In this document: piece by piece, positions 37,401-48,352 of the stretch
How the letters are laid out: each line of letters opens with the position of its first letter
Position numbering within the stretch: position 1 is the stretch's first letter
Origin: Phragmites australis
Taxonomy: Eukaryota > Streptophyta > Magnoliopsida > Poales > Poaceae
Direction of reading: 5' to 3'
Length of the DNA stretch: 64,000 bases
NCBI RefSeq assembly: GCF_958298935.1
Contig: NC_084940.1
Coordinates: 1,146,001-1,210,000 of the forward strand
Notes under the pieces: generated by a model
Database searches by the model: none
Told to the model about the DNA's origin: nothing
The model's input: only the letters and a program-made list of their open reading frames with translations
Program-made: the position numbers and the translations under genes

Positions 37401-38508
37401 CCAAGTGTTTGGCGCGTGCCGGAGCCATTCGTGGCTCGCTTTCGGTGCTTGGATTGGACAATGGACACCACCCGTGGAGCCATGCTGAGCGGTGTGGCAA
37501 GGAAGAGGCACGAGGACCCCATGTTAATCGGGGCCAACGTGAAGTGTGAGCGCCATACTAGTTCAGCTAGCTCTTGTGCAATCAGATATTGGCAGAGCCG
37601 ACGTCGTCCATGGTGGGATTCCCTTTTGTCCAGCGTTCATCAGGTAGCTATCATTTTTGGATGATTTGGCTTCCAGTTCCAGGACCCTATTCTGTGTTTC
37701 TGGGAATGCTGTTTTTTCAGTGCAACGCCACTTTCTAACATTGCAAACGATCAGTTGGAGTAGCACATGTTTCACTAGTCTTTTCCAGTCTCGCGAGGAA
37801 AGATAAATTGTGTACTCCGTTTCATGCATGCAGATTTCCAAAGAAGGGTGATTGTTTCTGAAGATCTGGTCCTCCGCGCTTTACTAAACGCTGCTGTATG
37901 CAATTATGCATCATATCTGGCCTTATTTTCAATATCATATTTATTTTTGACGCTAATTATTTATAGCATCACATCCGTACATCAAGATACTGTGAAGTTA
38001 AAACTTTGTCCAATTCTAACCGTATATAGATTGCATTAGATTCATCAACTTTGGTCCTATGTCAGAGTCGGATGATGAGGATTGAGCTGCTTTCATTCAG
38101 AGTGAAAATCGGGGACTGCCCACTGCAAAATGCAGACAAGGAAACAAGGATTGAATCAGATAACAAGTTGCAAGAGTGCCATAAAACTGAGGTTAGTACT
38201 CTGCACACAGGAGCATGCTACCAGATTTGAGAGCCAATATGAGTATAATATCAGGACTGCTAGTATATGGGAAGTTGGGAACACAAGCCGTGAGCTTCGC
38301 ATGTCCAGAGTCCGGACACGGTGATATGGATACCATGGGTGATGTCTTAGAGCCAAACCATGTCTTCTTGGCTGTCTATCATGTACTTGTTTCCACCTAG
38401 TTGCCTAGTTGCAATCTTGTAGGTCCATGCAGAGAACTGAAAGAAGAAGCGACGAAATGGAGTCCACATGATAGTGCTCGTAGCACAGCAGACTACAAAC
38501 TGAAGAAG
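37401..38508. other. Left part of the spacer between divergent SAUR genes 1 and 2
   Basis: The spacer matches 46800-47815 between the second divergent pair, with small indels. Shared words include CAATCAGATATTGGCAGAGC (37578 and 47000), AAGGGTGATTG (37844 and 47169) and CACATCCGGACACGG-like sequence. No gene is present. Confidence 0.7.
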
Positions 38509-40418
38509 CTGTAGGATCAAGATAAGTGATTAGAGTGGATGAATATACGTCTTAACAGATTTTTTTTTAAATTGATAGTTTTCTTCTATTTTTGAACCCA
38601 GCGCACATTAAAACCACATACGAAATCAAGAGAGACAAGAACAAATATAAAACTTTCAAAACCAACGCTCATCTTAGATGAATGTGAACACTAGGATCCG
38701 GTTAAAGTCATATTAAGAGTCATAGTACAAGGAATTAAACAACTTGACAAAAAACGTCTAAACACAAAAGATCCGATCACCGAAAGAAGGGATTTTTTAA
38801 GTTGATGGATGTAGCGGGCTAGGATGGGTCAAGTCCAACTTATATGACATGATCCACCCTCTAGCAACAAGAACATCTTTTACACGATCCAAAACAAAGC
38901 TGATCTCAAAGAAAACGAAAATCAGCAAGGAAACACCAAAACATGCACGAAAACAAGATATCCAAAAACAGAAGACTAGAAGTAGATGAACTTAAACATA
39001 TAAAAAACACCCTCTTCATTAAACTTAGAGGAACACTCTCTTTTGACACATTACAAAATATTTCTCATAAAAACTCTCACATAAACATAGACTAAGTATC
39101 ACTCCCTCTCTCTCTCCACATAACACAAGTGAAAGATTCTCAAAACTCTCAAAAGCAATAGTGCTTAACCCTTAAGCAATCATATCTCTAAACTGTCCTT
39201 CACTTATAATACACTCCCACCTACCACATGGCAGCTTCATCTGAATTTTTCTTTGTCAACCGCATGGTCATGGTGCCTTCATGACTTAGTCTCATCTCGC
39301 CACAAGCTTCGTGATGATACCACGTGCACTTGATCCTCCCACGGTTTTTGCGGCCAAACTGGGAAACCGTGTTGCACGCTTCTCAAAGCATGATGCATAC
39401 ACCTTATGCAAGCATCCTGATGACAACACGTGCGTTCCGTCTGGCGATCTTTACCGCTGACAAGTCAGTCCCTCTCTTGATACCTCAGGCCGCCTTATCA
39501 CTTACACCGGTATCCCATTCGCTTGACTTTGTCAATACGTACGCCGTCTTCATTCACCTTCACAAACTTTGCCTGACTTCCACATGCACAACTAGGATCA
39601 CCCTTGACTTCGCCCGACTCCTGTGATCGTTCGACACTAAGCTCCCCACTTAGCTCGATCTTCTTGTCATCGGTCGTCAAGTTGCATTCATCACCTACAC
39701 ACCATAAGACAAGTAAATATGTACTTTTAACACCATTTAACTCTATAAAAAATTAGACAAAATCAAAATCCCTGCAGAAATGAAACATCTCTGAAAAATC
39801 ATGAACGCTGGATGATCCGATGTTCACTCCTCCTGAGCGCTGGACCATCCGGCGTGTTCAACTCAGTAGACTAGACCACCTGAAATCCTCTCTGTAAAAA
39901 ATAGTCCGATGTGTATTCATACGCATTGCATGTCCATCTGGTGTATTCATTCTTGCCGAAACCTGTTTTGCACCCTCTTTGAAAAAATTACTCCAACGAA
40001 GCATCCGTCGTACATATTCCCCAACGTCGGATCATCCGGCGTATACAAGTTCGCTAGAGTTAGTTTACAATCTCTTTGAAAAAAAGCTCCAACGTTAACT
40101 GACACCTAGCGCCAGACTGTCCGACGTGTACTTCAATTTTTGTTTTTTCGTTAAAATGCTCTGGCGTGTACTACATATGAACGCCGGATTATCCGGCGAG
40201 TTCATTTTCTTCAGCAGTAGATCATTCGATATGTATAATTTTTCTAGACTTAGAGACAAACACGTTAATTCTATTTTCTTTACAATTTTGATTAGTTACG
40301 ATCATAATTATAGTGCAAATTATACCTATACAATCTTAAAATCATCAAATCAAATTAACATCATTGTCAATTACTTTATCACATATGAACTAACATACAT
40401 TTTAACTTTTGTTTATAC
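38509..40418. mobile_element. 1.9-kb insertion in the SAUR 1/2 spacer, unclassified
   Basis: The paralogous spacer between SAUR genes 4 and 5 runs straight from GAAGAAG to TGATATGAAG (about 47801-47815). Here 1,910 bp separate the same words. GAAG occurs at both junctions (38505-38508 and 40419-40422), a candidate 4-bp target duplication. The interior has repeated GGATCATCCGGCG-like words (about 39815-40200) and a C/T-rich middle, but no protein domain. I could not identify LTR, TIR or poly-A ends, so the class is open. Confidence 0.6.
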
Positions 40419-40599
40419 GAAGCGATATGAAGCTGTCGAGCAAGTTGTTTGGACCGCTCAACTACATGCGTAATCCGGTCGTTCAGAAACAATGTGCTAT
40501 GGGCGGAAAAACTTTCAGACTTCAGATATTTCAATAGGACATCAGAAATAATAATTGGTATCACATCGCACAATCACTGACAGAACTGATCCTGACAAA

Positions 40600-40680
40600 T
40601 TGGACCCAATTTACATGTGGTCCTCATGATCCATGAGGCATGCCTGTTGGTCACTACATAACAGGTCAGTATGGCAGCAC
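40600..40680 (+). promoter_or_regulatory. Distal conserved blocks upstream of SAUR gene 2
   Basis: TTGGACCCAATT followed by CATGTGGTCCTCATG (40600-40628), then GGTCAGTATGGCAGCACAT (40664-40682). Both recur upstream of other SAUR genes of the cluster at similar distances. Confidence 0.55.
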
Positions 40681-40798
40681 ATTGTGAATTTGTGATATCC
40701 AAGCACCCAAATACCGATAAAATTGGCTCCAACAAGTGCCAAACAGTTGGTCCCATCGAGATCTAATCAAAACCACACACTGCTTCACCTTGCAACAC

Positions 40799-40890
40799 TC
40801 CATGTTCTGCGCTCATGGCCTTGATTCTTGCCAGCTTGAGTTGATAGCTGCACTTGGACTGAATGCTTCTCTTTTTCCCTCACCTATAAA
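40799..40890 (+). promoter_or_regulatory. Proximal promoter of SAUR gene 2
   Basis: GCTCATGGCCTTGATTCTTG (from 40811) is this gene's form of the cluster-wide block; TGTCTC is replaced by TGATTC. TATAAA at 40885-40890 lies 103 bp before the ATG. Confidence 0.75.
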
Positions 40891-40992
40891 TCCATCATAT
40901 TAGCACAATACTTCATCAGTCAAACCACAAACACATCTTGATACAGAGGTTCTCTGAACTCTAAGCCAAGAAAGGAGGAGATCGAAGCATCC

Positions 40993-41436
40993 ATGATCAT
41001 GGCCAAGAGACTTGTTCAAATGGCGAGGAAGTGGCAGAGAATGGCTGCCCTGGCGAGGAAGCGGCTCACGTTGGCCCCGGCGAAAGAAACCGAAGGATCG
41101 TGCGGCACGTCGACGTCGGTGGCCGGAAAGGGCCACTGCGTCGTGTACTCGGCCGACGGGAGGCGGTTCGAGGTCCCACTGGCGTACCTCGGTACAGCAA
41201 TCTTCGGTGAACTCCTGAGCATGTCGCAAGAGGAGTTCGGGTTCTCGTGCGACGATGGCAGGATCACGCTGCCCTGTGACGCCGCGGTGATGGAGTACGT
41301 GATGTGCTTGCTTAGGAGAGAGGCCTCTGAAGAGGTTGAGAGGGCGTTCTTGAGCTCCATGGTTAGGCCTTGCCACACTGTCAGCGGCGTGGCGCCATCG
41401 ATGGGACTCATGCAGCAATCAGCTGTTTGTGCATAG
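40993..41436 (+). CDS. SAUR-type auxin-responsive protein (SAUR gene 2, 147 aa)
   Basis: Single-exon SAUR with N-terminus MIMAKRLVQMARKWQRMAAL; the third residue is Met where most copies have Ser. The SAUR domain (about 45-107) includes GHCVVYSADGRRFEVPLAYL, MSQEEFGFSCDDGRITLPCD and VMEYVMCLLRREA. It is closest to the genes at 48353 (plus) and 60357 (minus), which share the linker PAKET and the SADG variant of the TADG motif. It forms a divergent pair with the gene at 37224. The start is supported by alignment of all nine copies and by the TATA box 103 bp upstream. Role as for the family: a probable auxin-induced growth regulator. The exact partner cannot be read from sequence. Confidence 0.95.
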   Translation: MIMAKRLVQMARKWQRMAALARKRLTLAPAKETEGSCGTSTSVAGKGHCVVYSADGRRFEVPLAYLGTAIFGELLSMSQEEFGFSCDDGRITLPCDAAVMEYVMCLLRREASEEVERAFLSSMVRPCHTVSGVAPSMGLMQQSAVCA

Positions 41437-41922
41437 CTCATTAGCTCCCGATGTATATACGTTTTTGTTCAACCAGATGTAAGATTCTGGAAACACAGAA
41501 AATGGTACGAAATATATTGCAAGCTCACTAATTTTTGCAAATCAGCAGACGAGGTTCTTCGCTTCATGCATCTCTGTCTGAACTCGTCTCGTTGCATGGT
41601 ATAGCATAAAGTAGAAAGAAGCAGACATGGCCTGGAAGTTCGAGGACGTGTGAGACGTGGGAGAAGGATGAATCGTCAGCGCCGTTATGCTTCCAGGACA
41701 GAGGAGAGTGTTAAGGAAAAAATGGTCATTGTCTAGTAGTCTAGAGTTTGGATGTCTCGTACTATATATTTGCCTTTTGCAGGATGGAGCCAGCTAAAAA
41801 TAATACTGATCATCATCTTTGCACGACAAGATCACAATATAGATGATCAGTTGAGAATAGTAATTTTTCATATAATTTGTGGAATTTCATTGGAGTCGTG
41901 TCACCCTGATGGCAAAAGCTAA
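41437..41922. other. 3' flank of SAUR gene 2
   Basis: The 3' UTR-like DNA (AGATGTAAGAT, then GTCTGTCTGAACTC-like words) matches, in inverted orientation, the 3' flank of the SAUR gene at 59914-60357. No gene is present. Confidence 0.6.
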
Positions 41923-42224
41923 GGGTTTATTTGTTTCAGTTTTGAATTGTGGCTTTCAACTTTTACAATATGAAGTTGAAACAAACAGACAACTTTTGGT
42001 TATAATTTTTTAAAATCTGCTGGTTGGATTGTGGGAATCTGAGAAACTGATTTTTCTTAGCTTTTGATAGATTGTGAAAGTTCATTTTAATAAATTGTTC
42101 GTCAAAGATTTTTAGAATCTACAACCTAAAAGCTTTTCATAATTTAGCTTTTTACAATCCAGTTTTTCACAATTTAATTTTTATAAGCTGCTTTTTAGAA
42201 TCTTTAGCTGAAATAAATAGATCC
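41923..42224. mobile_element. Tourist-like MITE with TAA target duplication
   Basis: 302 bp with terminal inverted repeats GGGTTTATTTGTTTCAG and (reverse complement of the right end) GGATCTATTTATTTCAG, 14 of 17 identical. The trinucleotide TAA flanks both ends (41920-41922 and 42225-42227), the Harbinger/Tourist target site. The interior is AT-rich and non-coding, with repeated GCTTTT and ACAATTTA words. Confidence 0.8.
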
Positions 42225-42299
42225 TAACTTGGCCACTTGCACTTTGGGCTATGGAATGGATGATCCTACATTCATACACTCTTCATCCTTATCTAACAG

Positions 42300-42936
42300 A
42301 GAGGATGTCGGCGGCGGAACTCAGCGAATTCGCCGGTGGCGGTGGCGCTGGCAGAGAAAACTAAAGAGAACCATCCGCCTGCTCATAGGCAAATTTTGAA
42401 CCATCAGATCAAGATCGGGGGTTCGAGATCGCGTCGTGGCATAGCAGTTTGGGACTTTTGCGTATGGACCCTTGGACCGCCCTGTATCGCCGTTTGGAAC
42501 CCCCGAAAAATGAATCATGATTATCCAACCAGGGTTCAAGAAGACCGTCCGATCAGATTCTCGCGGTCAAGATCGAGAACGGCAGAGCGGGTTTCAGTCT
42601 TCCCCGGTAGGACCCACGCGTCAGCCTGCATTACCGTCGGGCCCACAGGGGTCATTCACGGCCACCATTTGATCTTGCCTGCCGGCTGCCGCAGCATGAA
42701 CGCCTCCGCCGCCGCCGGAAGCGGCCACCTCTGAGTGGTCCCTCGTGTGCCAGCCGACCAGCGCTGTTGAGTCCGTCGGGCGCCCCCTAGTTGGCGGCGG
42801 TGGCGTCGGGTGCGGCGTCAGTATTGCCAGCATGAGTGCGCCACGCGGCAGGCAGCTCATCGGCTCCGGTGAGTTCTCCAAATCGAATAGCCCCCCCCCC
42901 CCAATCGGTAGTAGATAGCAAATCAGCCAATTTTTC
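42300..42936. other. GC-rich, exon-like module (inverted partner at 59.1-59.5 kb)
   Basis: Sequence around 42700-42870 reads VGGGVGCGVSIASMSAPRGR on the plus strand and ends at a GTGAGT splice-donor-like word (42869). The minus strand at 59260-59100 reads VGGGVGCGVSVVRVSAPRGR and is also followed by GTGAGA. The two regions are homologous over several hundred bases, including GGAAGCGGC and GAGTGGT words. It may be the first exon of a gene fragment, but I recognise no family and see no downstream exon. A C-only tract lies at 42890-42902. Confidence 0.45.
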
Positions 42937-43205
42937 TCAGATTACTTGTTCATGTGCCCCCAATGCGTCTACTCCATTCCTTTGGATTTGCGCGTGTACG
43001 AACCATTTAGTACTTGACAGTGAGTTGTTTACTCTAATTTCAGTATAGTCCATGACGAGAAGTGCCTTGATTAGATCATAGCAGCTGGCCGAGCAGTGCC
43101 GTATCCCATTTTTTATTGGTGGTCTGCTTGCCTTACGGCATCTCATGTGGCACCCATTTCTTTGCGTCTTCCTGCAATTTCCTGTGGGCCTTTCGACCAC
43201 CTGCG
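42937..43205 (-). repeat. SAUR-flank module, orphan copy (minus orientation)
   Basis: The reverse strand carries AGAAATGGGTGCCACATGAG and ACAGGAAATTGCAGGAAGAC, and then TCACTGTCAAGTACTAAATG. The same module stands in plus orientation at 58745-59035. Related copies lie 600-850 bp upstream of SAUR genes at 47.7, 54.5 and 56.9 kb. Here no SAUR gene follows it. Confidence 0.7.
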
Positions 43206-43389
43206 ACCATGTCTTGTTGTTTCATTGCTGTGGGTGTGAGTGGAGGGGTTGCACTTGACAAGTTGTTTGGAGCTTAGCCAAGTCCTGAGCTCATGCTTGG
43301 CAAATTGGCTTGAGCATTTGCAGCCCCCTCATGCTTCTGTACATTTTTTTTTACTATTTTCCTTCACCTTATATATACTAGCAACTGCG

Positions 43390-43830
43390 CTCCTGTTTTA
43401 CACATGTGGAATCAATATAGGATATAGCAATATGAAGAAGTAAAAGAATATAACATAACAAAAGAGATATTTGCATACACTATGTAGGCACACTCTCTCC
43501 AGAAAGCTAGCGCTGTAGGCGAAGTGCGAGAGACATCGTACCCTCTTGATAAACCTGATAGTGAATATATGGAAGACAAATATTAGACATCTAGATACGA
43601 AATGCAAATAATGAGAGATTGAATATCTTTTTGGAATATATGAAAGACAAATATTGGACGTCTATGTGTGTAAGGTAAATAATGGGAGATTAAATGTATT
43701 TTTGGAAGAAGGAATGGGAAGAATCTTTATATGGTGACCATTTGATCAACTCGGGTGGACGGTGAAGATCATCCGGTTTTGTCACAACTCGTGCATTTTA
43801 TAGAAGTATAGATATAGATATTGATATAGA
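43390..43830. other. Repetitive AT-rich segment, possible small transposon
   Basis: Contains TATACTAGCAACTGCGCTCC near its start and TTATAGAAGTATAGATATAG near its end, in the style of common grass short elements. An internal near-repeat, GAATATATGGAAGACAAATA and GAATATATGAAAGACAAATA, lies about 65 bp apart. Clean ends and a target duplication were not found. Confidence 0.3.
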
Positions 43831-44246
43831 TGCTACCAGGCCATTCCCTTTGTATTTTGTGTTTGAAGTGTAGATTGTACACAAACTTTTCTCCTAATTG
43901 TCTGTGTGTGCTAATTGTGACTGTTCTCGGTTATAGAATGTACATCTATTCGCTATTCTAGTACGTGACTTTAATATATTTTTCAAAGAAAAGCAATTTT
44001 AATATATTTTGCTTGTAGGTGTTAGTTTGCCAGGCTCCAGCTAGGTCCACTTCTGCCTTGCAAGAGTAAAAAAGGGCTTCACATAGCAATTTTCTCAAAG
44101 TGGCAGCAAGGAATTTTGCTGACTGATTCATCAAGATTGAGAGAATGTACAATTTCCTTCATTCCTTTGAAGTTCAAATTATGTCAGACTACTTCACACT
44201 AGAGTACAAAATTGTTACATTAAGAGCCGCAAAATCCTGAATATCT

Positions 44247-44660
44247 TTAAGAGCTGCAAACTGCAAATTGCTGATGCAGCACAACAGGTGGCATTGTATA
44301 GCTTGAATGATGGCAAGGGACCACTAGAGAGCTCAGGAACGCCTTCTCAACTTCCTCTGATGCATTTCTTCTGAGCAAGCACATCAAATACTCCACCAAA
44401 GCTGCATCACAAGGCAGTGTGATCCTGCCGTCACTTGTGAACCCAAACTCCTCCTGGGACATCCTCAGCAGCTCACTGAAGACCTTTGTGCCAAGGTACA
44501 CCAATGGGACCTCGAACCTCCTCCCATCCGCCGTGTACACAGCGCAGTGGCCCTTGTCCGCAACTGGTGAAGTAGTGCAGCATGCATCATCATCTCTGGT
44601 GGCTGTCTTGGGCCTTTGCCACTTCCTCGCCAATTGGGCAAGCCTCTTGGGATGGATCAT
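44247..44660 (-). CDS. SAUR-type auxin-responsive protein, short linker form (SAUR gene 3, 137 aa)
   Basis: Single-exon SAUR. It starts MIHPKRLAQLARKWQR and goes straight into PKTATRDDDACCTTSP. The segment equivalent to MAALGRKRLT in its neighbours is missing, which is why it is the shortest of the nine. The SAUR domain (about 35-97) includes DKGHCAVYTADGRRFEVPLV, YLGTKVFSELLRMSQEEFGF and SDGRITLPCDAALVEYLMCL; one Asp of the SDDG motif is absent. The C-terminus is QQFAVCSS. The domain is intact and in frame, so it is probably functional. Its TATA box lies at 44757-44762 on the minus strand. It stands alone and is not in a clear pair. Confidence 0.93.
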   Translation of the reverse strand: MIHPKRLAQLARKWQRPKTATRDDDACCTTSPVADKGHCAVYTADGRRFEVPLVYLGTKVFSELLRMSQEEFGFTSDGRITLPCDAALVEYLMCLLRRNASEEVEKAFLSSLVVPCHHSSYTMPPVVLHQQFAVCSS

Positions 44661-44756
44661 GGTTGGTTCTCCTTGGTTCTAAGGGGTGGTTCTTAGAAGC
44701 ACTTAGTTTGTGACTTTGTGGTTGTAGTGATGGTGTCTTACTTGCTACATCTTGAA

Positions 44757-44850
44757 TATATAGGTGAAGAAATGGTCCATGGCTTTGGTGCAGCTGCTAT
44801 TCTGAGGCTAATTGGGGGACAAGGCCATGAGCTTGGTATGTGCATTGGTG
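44757..44850 (-). promoter_or_regulatory. Proximal promoter of SAUR gene 3
   Basis: The minus strand reads AAGCTCATGGCCTTGTCCCC, then CTATATATTC as TATA box about 100 bp before the ATG. The block has TGTCCC where some copies have TGTCTC. Confidence 0.75.
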
Positions 44851-46167
44851 GCTGCAAAGGTAGACATCGAGATTCAGATTAGATTTTGCTGGGCCATCAC
44901 TTGGTGCACCATGAAGACAAAGATAGTGGACTAGTGGTTGAGCAATCAAATACGTACTGCAGTACCAACTGCTGAATTGGGCAGAGACATAGTGCAAGCA
45001 TACTGGGTCTAGCTTTTATGGAGGTCTTCTATCAGTTTCAGTGTCCTGTATCAAGTGGTTTGGAGATAAGCTGGTTGAGCTTGCTCAAAAGCAATAATTT
45101 CTAAATGATTTTGGACCCTACCTTTTCTGATCTGAAAGACTGAAACACTGATGTGATTGCGATAGCTGAAGAGCCAGCGTCAATACCTCAATGGGGACAC
45201 GGCAGAATGGTCCAAGAGGCAAGAGTCTGGAGCTAAGCAGAGCAGGGTTCACTTCACTGTTTTTGGGTGTATACTCTGTACTTACTGTTGCAGTTGCATG
45301 CAAGGTGTTGGTGAGCGGTGCTCTGATTGCAGCAAATCATGCAACTTGGCTGACAACTCCATTTCTCAGTTTCCACCGATGGTCTGCATGATTTTGTATG
45401 GCATGTGACAACCATTTTGTGATATTTGCGTTCATTTTCCAATGGGCCTACAGCCGGGTTTTTTTCTTACATGTCGTGGACAGTTTTTGCTCGAAAGTTC
45501 AGACCTAAGGCTATGAATCTATCCAGGCTACTGTCCCTACTTTCACTGCAGTAATGTAAGTCGCCATGCAAGACCGTATTTGTTGCCTGGGTGTTTACTT
45601 GGATTACAGGACATCTCTTGCTTTCAGCAAAATGATTCTGCAAAGCAGTAAATCTTGGGGTTAGGCTGCCACAGACATAATTTCTCCTGAACATTTGCAA
45701 TTTTGCAAGCTTGAGTTCTACAGTTTCATCTTTGGTTAAACACCATGAACTATTCTTTCTCCAAAGCTTAACTCCCTTGGCCGTTAATGATTTCGCCTGG
45801 ACAATTGCATGGTTTGGTTCAATCATTTGACTCCGCACCTTGATTTGCTACGGAAGCTGAAGTGGAAATGCGATTCTCAGGAGCCAGAATGGATAATGGC
45901 AGTTGTTGTCTTGTGCCACATGCAGACAGTAAACTTTTGGATCTGAATTGATAAGATTTTGCAGAAGAAACTTGTTTTCTCATAATGTAAGTCCTGTATA
46001 TTGATTAATTATTTATCAATTCAATGAGGCATATTTACAAAGAACAACTGGACAAGACTAATGGCTCTAACTTGCTACTTTGCCATCTTCCTTGATTGCT
46101 CGCAGGATCAAAGGGCTCTGCAGTTTTCTTTTTTCCTACAACCTATACCAATCTACTTCACATACAT
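44851..46167. other. Spacer between SAUR genes 3 and 4
   Basis: No gene is seen. From about 45715 it matches the 3' flank of SAUR gene 1 (from about 36370), marking the left edge of the duplicated divergent pair. Confidence 0.6.
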
Positions 46168-46602
46168 TTAGGAGCTGCAAACAGTGACCTGCTGACTAAC
46201 TCCTACAGATGGTGCCACACAGCTTGCATAGTGGCATGGCACTGCCATGGTGCTCAGGAATGCCTTTTCTACATCTGCAGAGGCACCTCTTTTGAGCAGG
46301 CACATGGCGTACTCCATGACCGTGGCATCACAAGGGAGAGTGATCCGCCCATCGCTCGTGAAGCCAAACTCTTCCTGGGACATCCACAGGAGCTCCTCGA
46401 AGATCGTCTTGCCAAGGTATGCCAATGGCACCTCAAACCGTGCCCCGTCGGCCGTATACACCACACAGTGGCCCTTGCCTGCCACAGAAGCGCAGCACTC
46501 GTCGTCTTCCTTTGCCATCCCCCAAGTGAGGTGCTTCCTTCCGAGTGCTGCCATTCTCTGCCACTTCTTGGTCAGCTGAGCAATCCTCTTGGCACTGATC
46601 AT
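46168..46602 (-). CDS. SAUR-type auxin-responsive protein (SAUR gene 4, 144 aa)
   Basis: Single-exon SAUR starting MISAKRIAQLTKKWQRMAAL and then GRKHLTWGMAKEDDECC. The SAUR domain (about 41-102) includes AGKGHCVVYTADGARFEVPL, AYLGKTIFEELLWMSQEEFG and SDGRITLPCDATVMEYAMCL; one Asp of SDDG is missing, as in gene 3. The C-terminus is QQVTVCSS. It is the duplicate of SAUR gene 1, sharing the TW after the N-terminal helix and GARFEV. It is transcribed divergently from the gene at 48353. It keeps the usual C-terminus that gene 1 has lost. Confidence 0.94.
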   Translation of the reverse strand: MISAKRIAQLTKKWQRMAALGRKHLTWGMAKEDDECCASVAGKGHCVVYTADGARFEVPLAYLGKTIFEELLWMSQEEFGFTSDGRITLPCDATVMEYAMCLLKRGASADVEKAFLSTMAVPCHYASCVAPSVGVSQQVTVCSS

Positions 46603-46716
46603 GGTTAGTTCTTTCTTTCTTCTCTCTGGCTAGAGACTGGAGAGCTCTGATTTGAGTTTGCAATGCTTTGTCTGTGAAGCTGCAAGTGGTGGTGTTTAGA
46701 GGACACTTGAGCATGA

Positions 46717-46800
46717 ACATATAGCTGAAGGAAATAGTAGGGAGTCCAGTCAAGTGAGGTGATTGGCAAGGGACAAGGCCATGAGCATGGTACGTGCATA
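46717..46800 (-). promoter_or_regulatory. Proximal promoter of SAUR gene 4
   Basis: The minus strand reads GCTCATGGCCTTGTCCCTTG, then CTATATG as a weak TATA box (46717-46724), about 118 bp before the ATG. Confidence 0.7.
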
Positions 46801-48128
46801 CGTTTTGGGTCATATTTTGATGGGACCAAGTGTTTGGTGTTTGCCGGAGCCAGTCGTAGTGCGCCTTCGGTGCTTGGATTGGGCACCACCTATGCAGCCA
46901 TACTGAGCGGTTTAGCCAGGAAGCGGCACGAGGACCCCATGTTAATTGGGACGAACGTGAATTGAGAGGGCCAGACTAATTCAGCTAGCTGTTGTGCAAT
47001 CAGATATTGGCAGAGCTGACATTGCAGTGCTACACCGTTGAGGGATACTGCAATCAATTGGAGCAGCACATGTTTGGGGAGTCATTCCTAGTCTTCTTTG
47101 CTCCTTATGTGCTCCATCTCTACATGTGCCTTTTCTGTAGAAGGGTCATACATGCAAATTTCCGAACAAGGGTGATTGCATTTCAATACGAGTTCTCTTT
47201 GTTGGGTGATTGTTTCAGAGGTTCAGGTCCTCCACGTTGAACTAAATGATGTATACATCATATACTGCTTACTGTATAGTCAGTATAGCTGCCTCATTTT
47301 CAGTATTGTGATTCGTACATCAAGGTATTCCTGGATCCCAGTGATATACTGCTTACAATAGACATCAATCTGGATCTATTTCAGAGTTTCATGACAATTC
47401 AGCTGTTTTCTTTCAGAATGAAACCAGGCACTCCCCACAGGAAAATACAGACAAGGAAAATGGATTGAAGATTCAATCAGAAGACATGCTGCAAAAGTGC
47501 AAATAAAATTGAAAGTTGCACTCTGGCTACAGAAGCAAGTTGCCTGATTGAAGACCAATAAATAATAATGAGTGTATGACCAGTGCCGCAAGGATATGAG
47601 CATGCATAGCACATCCGGACACGGTGATATGGAGGGCTGGGCCATGAACATGCCTCAGAGCAGAACTATGTGTTTTGGTTGTCTATCATGGAATGCTGAT
47701 TATCAGCTGGTTGCCTAGTTGCAATCTTGTAGGTCCATGAAAGAAGAAGCAACGAAATGGACTTCACATGAGATGCCAGTAGTTCAATGGACCACCAGCT
47801 GAAGAAGTGATATGAAGTTGTTGAGCAAGTTGTGTGGAGCGCTGAACATGCTTAATCTGGTCGTTCAGATACAATGTGTTATGGGCATGGCCACCTGTTA
47901 GATGAAGTATCTCAATCTGATATCTCATTGCATATCGCATAATCTCAGGCAGAACTGATCCTGACACATTGGACCCAATTTACATGTGGCCCCATGAGGC
48001 ATGCCTCTTAGACAGAGCCGGTCAGTATGGCAGCAGATTGTGATAACGCTACTAATAGTGGCTCCAACAAGTGTCAAACAGATGGCCCGGAGAAATCCAA
48101 ACAAAACCACATTGCTTTGTCTTGCAAC
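46801..48128. other. Spacer between divergent SAUR genes 4 and 5
   Basis: It matches the SAUR 1/2 spacer without the 1.9-kb insertion. It contains the distal block forms GAGGACCCCATGTTAATTGG (46930) for gene 4 and TTGGACCCAATTTACATG (47969) plus GGTCAGTATGGCAGCAGAT (48020) for gene 5. No gene is present. Confidence 0.7.
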
Positions 48129-48223
48129 ACTGCATGTTCTGTGCTCATGGCCTTGTCTCTTGCCAGACTGATTAGATAGCCGCACTGGAACTGCATGCAT
48201 CTCTTTCTCCTCACCTTTATAAA
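48129..48223 (+). promoter_or_regulatory. Proximal promoter of SAUR gene 5, with auxin-response hexamer
   Basis: CATGGCCTTGTCTCTTGCC (from 48147) includes TGTCTC at 48154-48159, the canonical ARF-binding hexamer. TATAAA at 48218-48223 lies 130 bp before the ATG. Confidence 0.8.
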
Positions 48224-48352
48224 TCTACCAGATTCGCACCAACACTTGATCAGTCGATCAACAAGTCAAGCATCACACCTAGTTGAATACTACCTGATAC
48301 AAACAAAGATTTTCTGAACTTTCAGCCAGAAAAGGAGGATATCGAAGCAGCC

